This document shows positions 1 to 9,928 of a stretch of 64,000 bases of DNA, piece after piece. The stretch is taken from positions 1-64,000 of the forward strand of contig NZ_LZSQ01000038.1 in assembly GCF_001665535.1 (NCBI RefSeq), given 5' to 3'. The position numbers and the translations under genes were made by a program. Positions within the stretch are counted from its first letter, which is position 1. Each line of letters begins with the position of its first letter. Origin of the DNA: Mycobacterium sp. 852002-51961_SCH5331710. GTDB lineage: Bacteria > Actinomycetota > Actinomycetes > Mycobacteriales > Mycobacteriaceae. The notes under the pieces were generated by a model. That model saw only the letters and a list, made by a program, of their open reading frames with translations. It was not told where the DNA came from and made no database searches.

Positions 1-17
1 ATGTGTATAAGAGACAG
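1..17. other. Residual Nextera/Tn5 mosaic-end adapter
   Basis: The window opens with ATGTGTATAAGAGACAG, which is 17 of the 19 bases of the Tn5 mosaic end used in Nextera libraries. Genomic sequence therefore begins at about base 18 and these bases are a library artefact at a contig end. They read in frame with the first gene, so an automatic annotation would give that protein a false C-terminus. Confidence 0.93.
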
Positions 18-967
18 GGTGCGGCGGGAGGAGCCGCACTGGGTGCCCCGGGCACGGTGACCCGGAAACCGTTGACGATCGCGTCGGTGGCCTCGGCGGC
101 GGGGACCACCTGGTCGACGCTGGTGGTGACGGCCAGCGACACCAGGTACTTGTCCGGCCCTGCGGTGGCGATGACGTGGCGCCGCGAGGTGTTCAGCGTC
201 ATGTTGTTCTCGCGGTAGGTGCCCTCGATCAGCGCCGACGGCATACCGCCGAAGTCGGCGAGCGATGCGTCGGTGCTGCGCCAGGCGGGCAGCTTCTGGC
301 TGTCGATGAAGCCGTGGCTGATCGCCTCTTTGGGGTCGAAGTCCCCGACGAGCTTGTACACCACGACTTGGGCGTTGGAGGTGTACAGCCCGTTGCCGCC
401 GACCCGGTCCGCGATGACGGCGAACGCGTCGGGCACGTTCGGGTCGGGGACGTGCGCCCAGCCGCGTGGCATCGGAAGCACGATGTTGAGGGCCTTGAAG
501 TCGCGGCTGTTCTGCGGCTCGAGCTGCACGCCCTTGTCGGCGAAGAACTCGGTGAGGGTGCCCGAGGTGGCGGGCGTGATCGTCGCGACCGGCGGCGCGG
601 GGACGGGTGGGGCGACCAGACCAGGCGATGCGGCTGCGGGCGCCCCCGCAACGGTGCCGGCGGGAGCCCCGGCGGCGGTGCCGGCCGGTATTCCTGCGGC
701 GGCGGCCGGTGCGGGCGCTGCGACACCCGCCTGCGCCGGCGCCGCGATACCGGCCGGAGCGGTGGCGGAACTCACACCCTGCTGGGTGAGGGGCTGTGCG
801 TTCGGCGCGACGGTGACGGTCTGCGTGACCGTGGCGGGCGCTGGTTGCGGCGGTTGCGGAGCGAGAGGTTCGGCCGATGCGGTCGTGCCCGCGAAGCCGA
901 GGACGCCGGCGGTGGCGGCGGCCACACCTGCGGCCAGAATCCGCCAGCGAGGGGCGATCTCGATCAT
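18..967 (-). CDS. mtc28: Mtc28/LpqN-family proline/alanine-rich secreted antigen, cut at contig end
   Basis: Secreted protein of the LpqN/LpqT/Mtc28 family, whose biochemical role is not established. Translation from the ATG at 967 gives a signal peptide ([14 protein letters not shown], then an Ala-rich core ending ASA), a Pro/Ala/Gly-rich linker to about residue 115, and a globular domain with the family signature around [28 protein letters not shown] Shine-Dalgarno lies just upstream of the start. The gene diverges from leuS exactly as Rv0040c (mtc28) does from Rv0041. About 316 residues are present against about 310 in M. tuberculosis, so it is nearly complete, but the reading frame runs into the adapter without a stop and the true C-terminus is missing. 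Confidence 0.85.
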
Positions 968-1131
968 CTGCGTCGGTCCTTCCGAACAGCACGGGGAGGG
1001 TCAGGCGCTGACTGTATCCACCGGCGAACCACGGCCACCACCGTCGGAATCGACCTGCAACCGTGTTCTGACTTCCCCGCAATGGAACCGAGACCGACCC
1101 GTGGCCGGAGAACCGCGGATAGGCGTGCTTA

Positions 1132-1137
1132 TACCCT
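1132..1137 (+). promoter_or_regulatory. -10 element of a probably leaderless leuS transcript
   Basis: TACCCT fits the mycobacterial TANNNT -10 pattern and ends 6 bases before the GTG at 1144. No Shine-Dalgarno precedes that GTG, so transcription probably starts at the start codon. No amino-acid-sensing T-box leader fits in this space. Confidence 0.6.
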
Positions 1138-1143
1138 GTTCAC

Positions 1144-3987
1144 GTGACAGAAGCGCCGACCACAGACACCCCGCAGCACCGTTACACCGCGGAGCTGGCC
1201 GGGCAGATCGAGCGCACCTGGCAGCAGCGGTGGGCCGACGCGGGGACTTTCAACGTGCCGAACCCCGTGGGGTCGCTGGCGCCGACCGACGGTTCGCCGG
1301 TGCCCGCCGACAAGATGTTCGTCCAGGACATGTTCCCGTACCCCTCGGGCGAGGGCCTGCACGTCGGGCACCCGCTGGGTTACATCGCGACCGACGTCTA
1401 CGCCAGGTACTTCCGGATGACCGGGCGCAACGTGTTGCACGCCTTGGGGTTTGACGCGTTCGGGCTGCCTGCGGAACAGTACGCCATCCAGACCGGGACG
1501 CATCCGCGCATCCGGACCGAGGCCAATATCGTCAACTTCAAGCGTCAGCTGGGGCGGCTGGGCTTCGGGCACGACCCTCGACGCAGCTTCGCCACCACCG
1601 ACGTCGATTACTACAAGTGGACGCAGTGGATCTTTCTGCAGATCTACAACGCGTGGTTCGACCGGGACGCGCAGAAGGCCCGGCCGATCGCGGAGCTGAT
1701 CGAGCAGTTCGAAACCGGGACCCGAGCACTCGACGACGGCCGGGCCTGGTCGGAGCTCTCGACGTCCGAGCGCGCCGACGTCATCGACTCCTACCGGTTG
1801 GTCTACCGGGCCGACTCGCTGGTGAACTGGTGCCCGGGGTTGGGCACCGTGCTGGCCAACGAGGAGGTCACCTCCGACGGGCGCAGCGAACGCGGCAATT
1901 TCCCGGTGTTCCGGAAAAGGTTGCGGCAGTGGATGATGCGCATCACCGAATACTCCGACCGCCTGCTGGACGATCTCGAACTGCTGGATTGGCCGGAGAA
2001 GGTCAAGACCATGCAGCGCAACTGGATCGGCCGCTCGACCGGTGCGGCGGTCCTGTTCGACACCGACGCCGGCGACATCGAGGTGTTCACCACCCGGCCG
2101 GACACGCTGTTCGGCGCGACGTACATGGTGCTGGCGCCCGAGCACGAACTCGTCGACAGGCTGGTGGCCGATGCGTGGCCCGCCGATGTCGACGAGCGCT
2201 GGACGTACGGCGCGGCGACGCCGGCCGAGGCAGTGGCCGCCTACCGTTCGGCGATCGCGGCGAAGTCGGACCTGGAGCGTCAGGAGAACAAGACCAAGAC
2301 CGGCGTGTTCGTCGGCGCGTACGCGACGAATCCAGCGAACGGACAACGGGTCCCGGTGTTCATCGCCGACTATGTGCTGCTGGGGTACGGCACCGGGGCC
2401 ATCATGGCGGTGCCCGGACACGATCAGCGTGACTGGGAGTTCGCCAACGAGTTCGGCCTGCCCATCGTGGAAGTCGTTGCCGGCGGCGATATCTCGGAAG
2501 CCGCGTACACCGGCGACGGCGAGATCGTGAACTCCGACTTCCTCAACGGGTTGAGCATCGCCTCGGCCAAGGAGGCGATCACGTCGCGTCTGGCGGAAGC
2601 GGGCCGCGCCCAACCGCGCGTCGAATACAAGCTGCGGGACTGGCTTTTCGCGCGGCAACGGTATTGGGGGGAACCGTTCCCCATCGTCTACGACGCCGAC
2701 GGCCGCGCGCATCCGCTGCCCGAGTCGGCGCTGCCGGTCGAGCTGCCCGACGTTCCCGACTACTCGCCGGTGCTGTTCGATCCCGACGACGCCGACAGTG
2801 AACCGTCACCGCCGCTGGGCAAGGCCACGTCGTGGGTGAACGTGGAGCTGGACCTCGGCGACGGGCTCAAGCCCTACACCCGCGACACCAACGTCATGCC
2901 GCAGTGGGCCGCGAGCTCGTGGTACGAGCTGCGCTACACCGACCCGCACAACCCGAACGAGATGTGCGCCAAGGAGAACGAGGCCTATTGGATGGGGCCG
3001 CGTCCGGACGAACACGGCGCGCAGGACCCGGGCGGTGTCGACCTCTATGTCGGCGGCGTCGAGCACGCGGTGTTGCACCTGCTGTACTGCCGGTTCTGGC
3101 ACAAGGTGCTGCACGACCTCGGGCACGTCACCTCCCTCGAGCCGTACCGCAGGCTGGTGAACCAGGGCTACATCCAGGCGTTCGCGTACACCGACTCGCG
3201 CGGTGCGTACGTCCCCGCAGCGGAAGTCGTTGAGCGGGAAGGGAAGTTCTACTGGGACGGTCCCGACGGTGAGATCGAGGTGTTCCAGGAGTTCGGCAAG
3301 ATCGGCAAGAGCCTGAAGAACTCTGTGTCGCCGGACGAGATCTGCGACAACTACGGCGCCGACACCCTGCGGGTGTACGAGATGTCGATGGGCCCGCTGG
3401 AGGCGTCGCGGCCGTGGGCCACCAAGGACGTCGTCGGCGCACACCGGTTCCTGCAGCGGGTGTGGCGGCTGGTCGTCGACGAGGAGACCGGCGACACTCG
3501 CGTCGTCGAACACGAGGCCATCGACGACCAGACGCTGAAGTTGTTGCACCGCACCATCGCCGGCGTGTCCGACGATTACAGGAACCTGCGCAACAACACC
3601 GCGGCGGCCAAACTCATCGAGTACACGAACCACCTGACCAAACAGGGCGTGACCGCGCGTGCGGCGTTGGAGCCGCTGGTGTTGATGGTCGCGCCGCTCG
3701 CCCCGCATCTGGCCGAGGAGCTGTGGCGACGACTGGGCCACGACCAGCCGCTGGCGCACGGGCCGTTCCCCGTGGCCGACCCGCAGTACCTCGTCGAGGA
3801 CACCGTCGAATACCCCGTGCAGGTGAACGGGAAAGTGCGCGGACGGGTGACGGTCGCGGCGGACGCGGACGCCGAGACGCTCGAGGCGGCCGCGCTGGCC
3901 GACGAGAAGGTGCAGGCGTTCATCAACGGTGCGACACCGAAGAAGGTCATCGTGGTGGCGGGCCGCCTGGTCAACATCGTCGTGTGA
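1144..3987 (+). CDS. leuS: Leucyl-tRNA synthetase
   Basis: Class I aminoacyl-tRNA synthetase that charges tRNA-Leu with leucine in the cytoplasm. The 947-residue protein has the HIGH-type motif in [16 protein letters not shown] (about residues 65-80), a CP1 editing domain with [19 protein letters not shown] (about residues 316-334), a KMSKS-type loop as [15 protein letters not shown], and the C-terminal [11 protein letters not shown] segment typical of LeuRS. The start is GTG at 1144, set by the promoter spacing. KIGKS in place of KMSKS also occurs in other mycobacterial LeuRS proteins and is not a defect. The gene ends in a hairpin that overlaps its stop codon. Confidence 0.97.
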   Translation: MTEAPTTDTPQHRYTAELAGQIERTWQQRWADAGTFNVPNPVGSLAPTDGSPVPADKMFVQDMFPYPSGEGLHVGHPLGYIATDVYARYFRMTGRNVLHALGFDAFGLPAEQYAIQTGTHPRIRTEANIVNFKRQLGRLGFGHDPRRSFATTDVDYYKWTQWIFLQIYNAWFDRDAQKARPIAELIEQFETGTRALDDGRAWSELSTSERADVIDSYRLVYRADSLVNWCPGLGTVLANEEVTSDGRSERGNFPVFRKRLRQWMMRITEYSDRLLDDLELLDWPEKVKTMQRNWIGRSTGAAVLFDTDAGDIEVFTTRPDTLFGATYMVLAPEHELVDRLVADAWPADVDERWTYGAATPAEAVAAYRSAIAAKSDLERQENKTKTGVFVGAYATNPANGQRVPVFIADYVLLGYGTGAIMAVPGHDQRDWEFANEFGLPIVEVVAGGDISEAAYTGDGEIVNSDFLNGLSIASAKEAITSRLAEAGRAQPRVEYKLRDWLFARQRYWGEPFPIVYDADGRAHPLPESALPVELPDVPDYSPVLFDPDDADSEPSPPLGKATSWVNVELDLGDGLKPYTRDTNVMPQWAASSWYELRYTDPHNPNEMCAKENEAYWMGPRPDEHGAQDPGGVDLYVGGVEHAVLHLLYCRFWHKVLHDLGHVTSLEPYRRLVNQGYIQAFAYTDSRGAYVPAAEVVEREGKFYWDGPDGEIEVFQEFGKIGKSLKNSVSPDEICDNYGADTLRVYEMSMGPLEASRPWATKDVVGAHRFLQRVWRLVVDEETGDTRVVEHEAIDDQTLKLLHRTIAGVSDDYRNLRNNTAAAKLIEYTNHLTKQGVTARAALEPLVLMVAPLAPHLAEELWRRLGHDQPLAHGPFPVADPQYLVEDTVEYPVQVNGKVRGRVTVAADADAETLEAAALADEKVQAFINGATPKKVIVVAGRLVNIVV

Positions 3988-4029
3988 ATCTGACGACGCT
4001 CAGAGCGCCCGAACCGTCGCCGGATTCAC
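3984..4029. terminator. Bidirectional hairpin terminator between leuS and the SDR gene
   Basis: GTGAATCTGACGACG (3984-3998) pairs with CGTCGCCGGATTCAC (4015-4029): 15 positions with one G-U and one mismatch. It overlaps the leuS stop codon and lies between convergent genes, so it can serve both. There is no clear U-tract, which is usual in mycobacteria. Confidence 0.75.
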
Positions 4030-4041
4030 AAACGGCGGGAG

Positions 4042-4710
4042 CTACTTGCGGGGGCGGACCACGACCTCGTGCAGATGGGCGTCCTGCGGCGTGTGCACCG
4101 CGTCGGCGATGACCTTCGCCACGCTTTCCGGGCGCAGGAACCGCGACGGGTCGTATTCGCCGCCCTCGTAGGCGACCAGCCCCTCCTGCATCGCGGTGGC
4201 GATCCGACCCGGATGCACCGACGTCACCCGCAGCGCCGGTTCGTCGTTGCGCAGCGAGTCGGCGAACGACCGCAACGCGAACTTGCTCGCCGAATACGAG
4301 GCAAGACCCGGCGAGGCGTTGATACCCGACCCCGAGTTGACGAACAGCACGTGTCCGCGCGCGGCCCGCAACGCCGGCAGCAGCGCGAGCGTAAGTGCCA
4401 CCGCCCCAATGACATTGACGTCCATGGTGGCGCGCCACTCGTCGACGCTCGACTCGGCGACCCGGCCCGGGAACGCCACACCCGCGTTGTGGATCAGCAC
4501 ATCCAGCTCGACGATCGGCTCAACCGCGGCCTCGATCCCCGACACATCGGACAGGTCGATAGGCCACGTCGTCGCACCGAACTCCGCGGCCACCTCGTCG
4601 AGCGCGGCCGACGGTCGCCCCGCCAGGAACAACGTGTGACTGTCGGCGAGCGCGCGGGCAATCGCCGTACCGAGCCCTCGCGAGGCACCCGTGATCATCG
4701 CGGTCGGCAT
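4042..4710 (-). CDS. Short-chain dehydrogenase/reductase
   Basis: Classical SDR of 222 residues, predicted NAD(P)-dependent oxidoreductase of unknown substrate. It shows the Rossmann motif TGASRGLG near the N-terminus, HNAGVAFPG, a catalytic Ser in VNSGSGI and the YSASK catalytic pair. At 222 residues it is slightly shorter than the usual 250, mainly through a compact C-terminus. It converges on leuS and diverges from the glucosylglycerate hydrolase gene with only about 50 bases between starts. A -10 hexamer 6 bases before the ATG suggests a leaderless transcript. This gene is not in the M. tuberculosis leuS region. Confidence 0.85.
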   Translation of the reverse strand: MPTAMITGASRGLGTAIARALADSHTLFLAGRPSAALDEVAAEFGATTWPIDLSDVSGIEAAVEPIVELDVLIHNAGVAFPGRVAESSVDEWRATMDVNVIGAVALTLALLPALRAARGHVLFVNSGSGINASPGLASYSASKFALRSFADSLRNDEPALRVTSVHPGRIATAMQEGLVAYEGGEYDPSRFLRPESVAKVIADAVHTPQDAHLHEVVVRPRK

Positions 4711-4716
4711 GTCGAA

Positions 4717-4722
4717 ACCCTA
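4717..4722 (-). promoter_or_regulatory. -10 element of the SDR gene
   Basis: On the minus strand TAGGGT lies 6 bases before the ATG at 4710, which places the transcription start at or within a base of the start codon. Confidence 0.45.
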
Positions 4723-4763
4723 CCGACCTGCGTTTCGCGGCGAACCGTCGCATCATGGACACG

Positions 4764-6104
4764 ATGCCCATCGACCACAGCTTCGCCCCCACCCAGCTCG
4801 CGGCCCGCGCCGCGTACCTGCTGCGGGGCAATGACCTGGGCACGATGACCACGGCCGCCCCGCTGCTGTACCCGCACATGTGGAGCTGGGATGCGGCGTT
4901 CGTGGCGATCGGGCTGGCCCCGCTGAGCGTCGAGCGCGCCGTCGTCGAACTCGACACGCTGCTCTCGGCGCAGTGGACCAACGGGATGATCCCGCACATC
5001 GTCTTCGCCAACGGCGTGGACGGCTACTTCCCCGGCCCAGCGCGCTGGGCCACGTCCGCGCTCGCCGCGCATGCACCGCGCAACCGGCACACCTCCGGTA
5101 TCACCCAGCCGCCGGTGCACGCGATCGCCGTGCAACGCATCCTCGATCACGCCCGCACCCGGGGCCGGTCCACCCGCGCCGTCGCCGAGGCGTTCCTCGA
5201 CCGGCGCTGGTCCGACCTGGTCCGCTGGCACCGCTGGCTCGCCGAGGCCCGCGACCCCAAGGAGCACGGCCGGGTCACGCTGTATCACGGCTGGGAGTCC
5301 GGCATGGACAACTCGCCGCGTTGGGACAGCGCCTACGCCAACGTGATTCCGGGCAATGTCCCCGAATACCAGCGCGAGGACAACACGATCGTCACCGACG
5401 CCACCCAGCGCCCCTCCGACCTCGAGTACGACCGCTACCTGTGGCTGCTCGAGGAGATGAAGTCGGCGCGCTACGACGACGAATTGCTGGCCAAGGTCAT
5501 GAGTTTCGCGGTCGAGGACGTGTTCGTCTCGGCGATCCTCGCGGTGGCCTGCGACGTGCTGGCCGAGATCGGCGAAGACTACGGCCGACCGCGCGCCGAC
5601 GTCCGCGACCTCTACGCGTGGGGCAAGCGGTTCCGCGAGGGAGTCATCGACGCCACCGACGAGAGATCGGGTGCCGCAAGAGATTTCGACCTCAGGACCG
5701 GCAAGCGGGTGGCCACCGAGACCGTCGCGCAGTTCGCCCCGCTGCTGTGCGGCGGGCTACCGCACGACAAGGAACGCGCCCTGGTGAAACTCCTCGAGGG
5801 CCCGCGGTTCTGCACGCATCCGGACCTGAAGTACGCCAGCATCCCATCGACGTCTCCGGTGTCGCGGGACTTCCGGCCGCGCGAGTACTGGCGCGGACCC
5901 GTGTGGCCGGTGATGACGTGGCTGTTCTCCTGGTGCTTCGCACGCCGCGGCTGGGCCGAACGCGCCCGTCTGCTGCGCCAGGAAGGTCTGCGCCAGGTCA
6001 GCGACGGCACCTTCGCCGAGTACTACGAACCGTTCACCGGCGAGCCGCTGGGCAGCATGCAGCAGTCGTGGACCGCGGCCGCGGTCCTGGACTGGCTGGG
6101 GTGA
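4764..6104 (+). CDS. ggh: Glucosylglycerate hydrolase (GH63)
   Basis: Glycoside hydrolase family 63, (alpha/alpha)6-barrel. It hydrolyses glucosylglycerate (and mannosylglycerate), the compatible solute that rapidly growing mycobacteria build up under nitrogen limitation and clear on recovery. The sequence closely follows the characterised M. hassiacum enzyme as I recall it (AARAAYLLRGNDLGTMTTAA, HMWSWDAAFVAIGL). Counting from the ATG at 4764, the general acid is Asp182 (in WESGMDNSPRWD) and the general base Glu419 (in FAEYYEPFTGEP), the numbers I remember for that enzyme. This favours 4764 over the in-frame ATG at 4755. It adds 446 residues between the SDR and the marR-type gene and is absent from this locus in M. 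tuberculosis. Confidence 0.88.
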   Translation: MPIDHSFAPTQLAARAAYLLRGNDLGTMTTAAPLLYPHMWSWDAAFVAIGLAPLSVERAVVELDTLLSAQWTNGMIPHIVFANGVDGYFPGPARWATSALAAHAPRNRHTSGITQPPVHAIAVQRILDHARTRGRSTRAVAEAFLDRRWSDLVRWHRWLAEARDPKEHGRVTLYHGWESGMDNSPRWDSAYANVIPGNVPEYQREDNTIVTDATQRPSDLEYDRYLWLLEEMKSARYDDELLAKVMSFAVEDVFVSAILAVACDVLAEIGEDYGRPRADVRDLYAWGKRFREGVIDATDERSGAARDFDLRTGKRVATETVAQFAPLLCGGLPHDKERALVKLLEGPRFCTHPDLKYASIPSTSPVSRDFRPREYWRGPVWPVMTWLFSWCFARRGWAERARLLRQEGLRQVSDGTFAEYYEPFTGEPLGSMQQSWTAAAVLDWLG

Positions 6105-6109
6105 AGGGG

Positions 6110-6556
6110 CTACTCGGCCAACCGCTCGAGCGGGTCGATGGCCTTGGTCAGCGTCTCGAGGTCTTCCGGGCTGAGCTTCGCCAACAGGCTGGCCAGATGC
6201 GCGCGCCGCACCTCGAGGGCCTCCTGGTGCTGGGCGCGGCCCTCCGGCGTGATGTCGACGAGCACCGCACGCAGGTCAGACGGGTCGCGGGAGCGTTTGA
6301 CCAGGCCCAGCTTCTCCAGCCGGCGGATCGCAACGGTCGTCGTGGGCGTGCGCACGCGTTCGTGGGCGGCCAGATCGGTCATCCGCATCGGGCCCTGCTC
6401 CAGCAGGGTCAGCAGGATCGACAGCTGGGCCAGTGTGAGGTCACCGGCGTCATTGCGGCTGGTGTCGCTGCGCCGCAGGACGGAGAAGACCCGGGAGAGA
6501 ACCCGCTGCAGTTCTCCTGACAGCTCCGCGACCTGCGGTTCGACGACTTCCGCCAT
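6110..6556 (-). CDS. MarR-family transcriptional regulator
   Basis: Winged-helix regulator of 148 residues, positional counterpart of Rv0042c. The recognition region TDLAAHERVRTPTTTVAIRRLEKLGLVKRSRDPSDLRAVLVDITPEGR is a canonical MarR helix-turn-helix plus wing. Long N- and C-terminal helices would form the dimer interface. It converges on the glucosylglycerate hydrolase gene with only 5 bases between stops, so its 3' end gives no room for a separate terminator. A TAGACT hexamer (6566-6571) lies 9 bases before the ATG, so its leader is very short. Ligand and targets are unknown. Confidence 0.88.
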   Translation of the reverse strand: MAEVVEPQVAELSGELQRVLSRVFSVLRRSDTSRNDAGDLTLAQLSILLTLLEQGPMRMTDLAAHERVRTPTTTVAIRRLEKLGLVKRSRDPSDLRAVLVDITPEGRAQHQEALEVRRAHLASLLAKLSPEDLETLTKAIDPLERLAE

Positions 6557-6625
6557 AATTTCGGCAGTCTAACCTGTCATCCGGTGCCACGATGCGTGAC
6601 GGACGCGTTAGTTCAAACTCGTGCG

Positions 6626-7369
6626 TCAGAGCACCTGCGACAGGAACCGGTGCAGGCGTTCGGTCTCGGCCGCCTCGAAGATCTGCTCCGGCGGACCGGC
6701 CTCGACCACCTTGCCGTAGTCCATGAACACCACCGCGTCCGACGTCGACCGGGCGAAGCCCATCTCGTGAGTCACCACGACCATCGTCATCCCGTCGGCC
6801 CCGAGGTCGGCGATCAGCGCGAGGATGCCCTTGACCAACTCGGGGTCGAGCGCCGACGTCGCCTCGTCGAAGAACATCACCTGCGGCGCCATCGCCAAGG
6901 CCCGCGCGATGGCCACCCGCTGCTGCTGTCCGCCCGACAGCGTCGTCGGCCGCACGTCGGCCTTGTTGCGCAGGCCGACGCGGTCCAGTTGCGCCAGTCC
7001 GAGCTCGCGGGCCTCGTCGGCGCTGAGCCGTTTGAGCTTGCGCGGGGCGAGGGTCACGTTGTCCAGCACGCTGCGGTGCGGGAACAGGTTGAAACTCTGG
7101 AAGACCATCCCGATGCGCTGACGCAACTGGTCGGGGTTGTCGCCGAGCACCGAACGACCGTCGAGCAGGATGTCGCCGCGGTCGGGTTCGTACAGCCGGT
7201 TCAGCGTTCGCAACAGCGTGGACTTCCCCGACCCGGACGGCCCGATCACCGCCGTCGTGGTGCCCGCGGGCACGTCGATGTCCACTCCCTGCAACACCGG
7301 GTTCGGACCGAACGCGAGATGGATGTCGCTGGCGCTCAACGACACCGGATCAAAACTGGTCGCGCTCAT
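6626..7369 (-). CDS. Polar amino-acid ABC transporter ATP-binding protein (GlnQ-like)
   Basis: ATPase subunit of a polar amino-acid importer, 247 residues. It has Walker A GPSGSGKST, the Q-loop in MVFQSFNLFPHRSVLDN, the signature LSGGQQQR, Walker B VMFFDEATSALD and the switch His in VVTHEMGF. Its ATG overlaps the stop of the upstream permease gene by one base (TGATG), so the two are translationally coupled. The Q-loop sequence FNLFPH is typical of glutamine/histidine-type importers; the exact substrate cannot be read. The pair is inserted between the MarR and GntR genes, which are adjacent in M. tuberculosis. Confidence 0.92.
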   Translation of the reverse strand: MSATSFDPVSLSASDIHLAFGPNPVLQGVDIDVPAGTTTAVIGPSGSGKSTLLRTLNRLYEPDRGDILLDGRSVLGDNPDQLRQRIGMVFQSFNLFPHRSVLDNVTLAPRKLKRLSADEARELGLAQLDRVGLRNKADVRPTTLSGGQQQRVAIARALAMAPQVMFFDEATSALDPELVKGILALIADLGADGMTMVVVTHEMGFARSTSDAVVFMDYGKVVEAGPPEQIFEAAETERLHRFLSQVL

Positions 7370-9150
7370 CAGATCATCTCCTGGGACGCGGCCACCGGAA
7401 GCGGGTCCTCCTCGGAGGGTTTACGCCCGCGGCGCAGCCGGTTGTCGATGTAATTGACCAGATGCGTCAGCGGCACGGTCAACAGCAGGTAGAACAAGCC
7501 CGCGGCCACCAGCGGCGACAGGTTGCCGGTCTGGGCGTTGAGGTCGCGCCCGACCTGGAACAGCTCACGCTGGTTGGCCACCAGACCCAGGAAGTACACC
7601 AGCGACGAGGCCTTCAGCAGTGAGATGAACTGGTTCATCAGCGCCGGCAGCACCCGCCGCACACCCTGTGGAACCACGACCAGCCGCATCGACGAGGTGT
7701 ACGAGAAGCCCAGTGCGCGTGAGGCTTCCAGCTGACCCGGCTCGACGCTCTGGATGCCGGACCGGAAGATCTCACCGACGTACGCCGCGGCCATCAACCC
7801 GAGCGCCGCAATGCCCAGCGGGTAGGGGTTGTTTCCGGTCAGACCGCCCACGACCGGGCCGACCCCGAGACCGATCAGCAGGATGATGACCACCTCGGGC
7901 AGGCCGCGGAAGATATCGGTGTACACCCGTGCGGGCCAGCGCAGCCAGCGGTGCCGGGAGATCCCCGCGACCGCCAGCAGCATGCCAAGCACCAGTCCGA
8001 TGACGGCGGCGCTGACGGTCAGGATCAGCGTGTTCGGCAGCCCGGTCTTGAGCAGATCCGGAATGGCCTGGCGGTACAGGTCCCAGTTGAGGAACGCGTC
8101 CTTCAGTTGCGACAGCGCCGATTTCGGGGCCGCCGGTCCGGACGGCGCCTGTTGGTTCTCGGCGGCGATCGCGTTGAAGTCCGGCAGCTGTGGCGGGGGA
8201 GCGGCTTTCGAACCCGGCTTCCATCCGGGCGGCAATGCGCGGGGTACCCACTCCGAGTACAGCCGCGCCCAGGTGCCGTCGGCGATCACCGCGTCCAGCC
8301 CGGAGTTCAGCGCGTCGATCAGCGGCCGGTTCTCCTTGGCCACCGCCCAGGCTACGAAATTGTCCAAGCTGAACGTGTTCTCGATGATCTCGGCCGGGTC
8401 GCCGGGCTGCACGGTGCCCGACGCCTGCTGCGACGGCGCCACCCACGCATCGATCTGCCGTGTTTTCAGGCTCGCGTAGACGGTGTTGTAGTCGGGGTAT
8501 TTGACCGGCTGCAGGCCCAAGGTGTCGATGACGTAGGACTCCTGCACGGTGCCCTGCACCACGCCGATGCGCTGCCCCGGGCCCAGCTTGTCGAAGCCGG
8601 TGATCGGCGATCCGGTGGGCACGACGAGCGAAAAGTAGCCGAAGTCATAGCCGTTGGTGAAACCGACCGTGCGGCGCCGCGGCTCGGTGGTGGTGATCGA
8701 CGAGGACCCGACGTCGAAGCGTCGCGCCGCGACCTGAGCCAGCAGGCCGGAGAACTCGGTGCCGACGAAGTTGATCCGCAGGCCCAGTTTGTCGGCGACA
8801 GCGCGCAGCACCTCGTTGTCGAATCCGGTGAACTGCCCGGCGGAGTTGATGCAGATGCTCGGCGGCGCATCCGACAGGGTGCCGACGGTCAGGGTGCCGG
8901 GCTGGATCAACCCCAGTGCGTCGACGTTGATCGCAGACAGAGGTTCGACGCCCGGGGTGGTGTAGCGGTCTTGCTCGGGGCCGGTCGCCGCTGCGGCAAG
9001 ATTGGTCGGCAGCGCGCTGGCGCTTTCGACACCGGGTGGTGCGCACTGGTCGACGTTGGCGTGCGCGGGTCCGGCCAGGCTGACGCCGATCATCAGCACC
9101 GCCACGAGCACAACGGCGGAAGTTCTGCAGAGCCGCACGAACGGGGTCAT
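7369..9150 (-). CDS. Fused substrate-binding protein and permease of an amino-acid ABC importer
   Basis: Single 593-residue polypeptide joining two components. Residues 1-32 form a signal peptide (AVVLVAVLMIGVSLAGPAHA). About 80-315 is a type II periplasmic binding domain (GTLTVGTLSDAPP, GFDNEVLRAVADKLGL, SSSITTTEPRRRTVGFT). A Pro-rich linker leads to about residues 345-580, a HisM/GlnP permease with several membrane helices and the EAA-type loop EASRALGFSYTSSMRLVVVPQ. Covalent linking keeps the receptor at the membrane, as in other actinobacterial fusions. TACGTT (9157-9162) lies 6 bases before the ATG, suggesting a leaderless transcript for the two-gene operon. Substrate unknown, probably glutamine, glutamate or another polar amino acid. 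Confidence 0.92.
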   Translation of the reverse strand: MTPFVRLCRTSAVVLVAVLMIGVSLAGPAHANVDQCAPPGVESASALPTNLAAAATGPEQDRYTTPGVEPLSAINVDALGLIQPGTLTVGTLSDAPPSICINSAGQFTGFDNEVLRAVADKLGLRINFVGTEFSGLLAQVAARRFDVGSSSITTTEPRRRTVGFTNGYDFGYFSLVVPTGSPITGFDKLGPGQRIGVVQGTVQESYVIDTLGLQPVKYPDYNTVYASLKTRQIDAWVAPSQQASGTVQPGDPAEIIENTFSLDNFVAWAVAKENRPLIDALNSGLDAVIADGTWARLYSEWVPRALPPGWKPGSKAAPPPQLPDFNAIAAENQQAPSGPAAPKSALSQLKDAFLNWDLYRQAIPDLLKTGLPNTLILTVSAAVIGLVLGMLLAVAGISRHRWLRWPARVYTDIFRGLPEVVIILLIGLGVGPVVGGLTGNNPYPLGIAALGLMAAAYVGEIFRSGIQSVEPGQLEASRALGFSYTSSMRLVVVPQGVRRVLPALMNQFISLLKASSLVYFLGLVANQRELFQVGRDLNAQTGNLSPLVAAGLFYLLLTVPLTHLVNYIDNRLRRGRKPSEEDPLPVAASQEMI

Positions 9151-9198
9151 CTGTGCAACGTAACCGGCAACGGCGCGGTCACGCCGACTTGGGCTCGA

Positions 9199-9876
9199 TC
9201 AGAACGCCACCGATGAGGCGCCCGCGCCGCGCAGCACTCCCCGTCGCACCAGCTCGTTCACCATGATGCGGCCCATCGTCTCGCTGCGGGACACACACGC
9301 GGTGCGTGCGGCCTCCTCGTCGCCGCGGCCGATCGCGGCGGTCTCGTCCTCGTAGTACGGCAGCATCTCGTCGTGGTCGCTGAGGTACTGAACCCAGAAC
9401 GCCCGAGGTGTGAACGCCTGCACCGACCGGATCAGGGCCGTCAGCCGCGGGCCCGCGTACTCGTCGGTGATCACGGTGCGGTACTGCCAGGCCGCGTCAT
9501 AGAAGGCGCGTGAGTCACGGGTACTGCGCAAGGTGTCGGTCAACGCGCCGAGTCGGCCCACGGCGCGGTGCCCCGGATCGGCGGCGGCGCGCGCGGACGC
9601 CATGCCGGTCAGGAAGCCGTGCAGTTCGTGGTGTTCGAGCACAAACGCTTCGTCGAATCGCTCGACGAAGGCGCCGCGGTGGTACCGGGTGGACAAGATG
9701 CCGTCGTGTTCCATCTGCACGACGGCCTCTTGAATCGGCACGCGCGACAACCCGAGTTCCTGTGCGATCTCGTTGCGGTCGATCCGATCGCCCGACCGCA
9801 GTTTGCCGGTCAGGACCAGGTTCACGACGTGCGCGACCACAAGGTCTTTTTCCTTGACCCCATACTTCTTGGGCAT
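9199..9876 (-). CDS. GntR-family regulator (FCD-type)
   Basis: Counterpart of Rv0043c. Its 225 residues carry an N-terminal winged helix with [22 protein letters not shown], the hallmark of GntR/FadR regulators, followed by an all-helical FCD-type ligand domain. Start ATG at 9876. It sits upstream of the amino-acid importer on the same strand but 49 bases away and with a separate -10 for the importer, so control of the importer is possible but not shown. Confidence 0.87.
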   Translation of the reverse strand: MPKKYGVKEKDLVVAHVVNLVLTGKLRSGDRIDRNEIAQELGLSRVPIQEAVVQMEHDGILSTRYHRGAFVERFDEAFVLEHHELHGFLTGMASARAAADPGHRAVGRLGALTDTLRSTRDSRAFYDAAWQYRTVITDEYAGPRLTALIRSVQAFTPRAFWVQYLSDHDEMLPYYEDETAAIGRGDEEAARTACVSRSETMGRIMVNELVRRGVLRGAGASSVAF

Positions 9877-9928
9877 GGCGGCGACAGTCTCTCACTAACC
9901 ACGCCCCACCGGGAGGGGTTACGCCGCT

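Noticed and set aside
968..1143. Possible T-box or other tRNA-sensing leader before leuS
   Set aside because: The promoter hexamer is only 6 bases from the GTG, so the transcript has no leader to hold one.
1129..2712. Long minus-strand frame (527 codons) across leuS
   Set aside because: It lies wholly opposite a well supported gene, has no family features and shows the Arg/Gly/Val-rich make-up of a high-GC shadow. The same holds for 2806-3759, 15846-18413 and 51313-54054 on the minus strand.
3301..3330. KIGKS instead of KMSKS in LeuRS as a defect
   Set aside because: The same variant occurs in M. tuberculosis LeuRS as I recall it, so it is lineage-typical.
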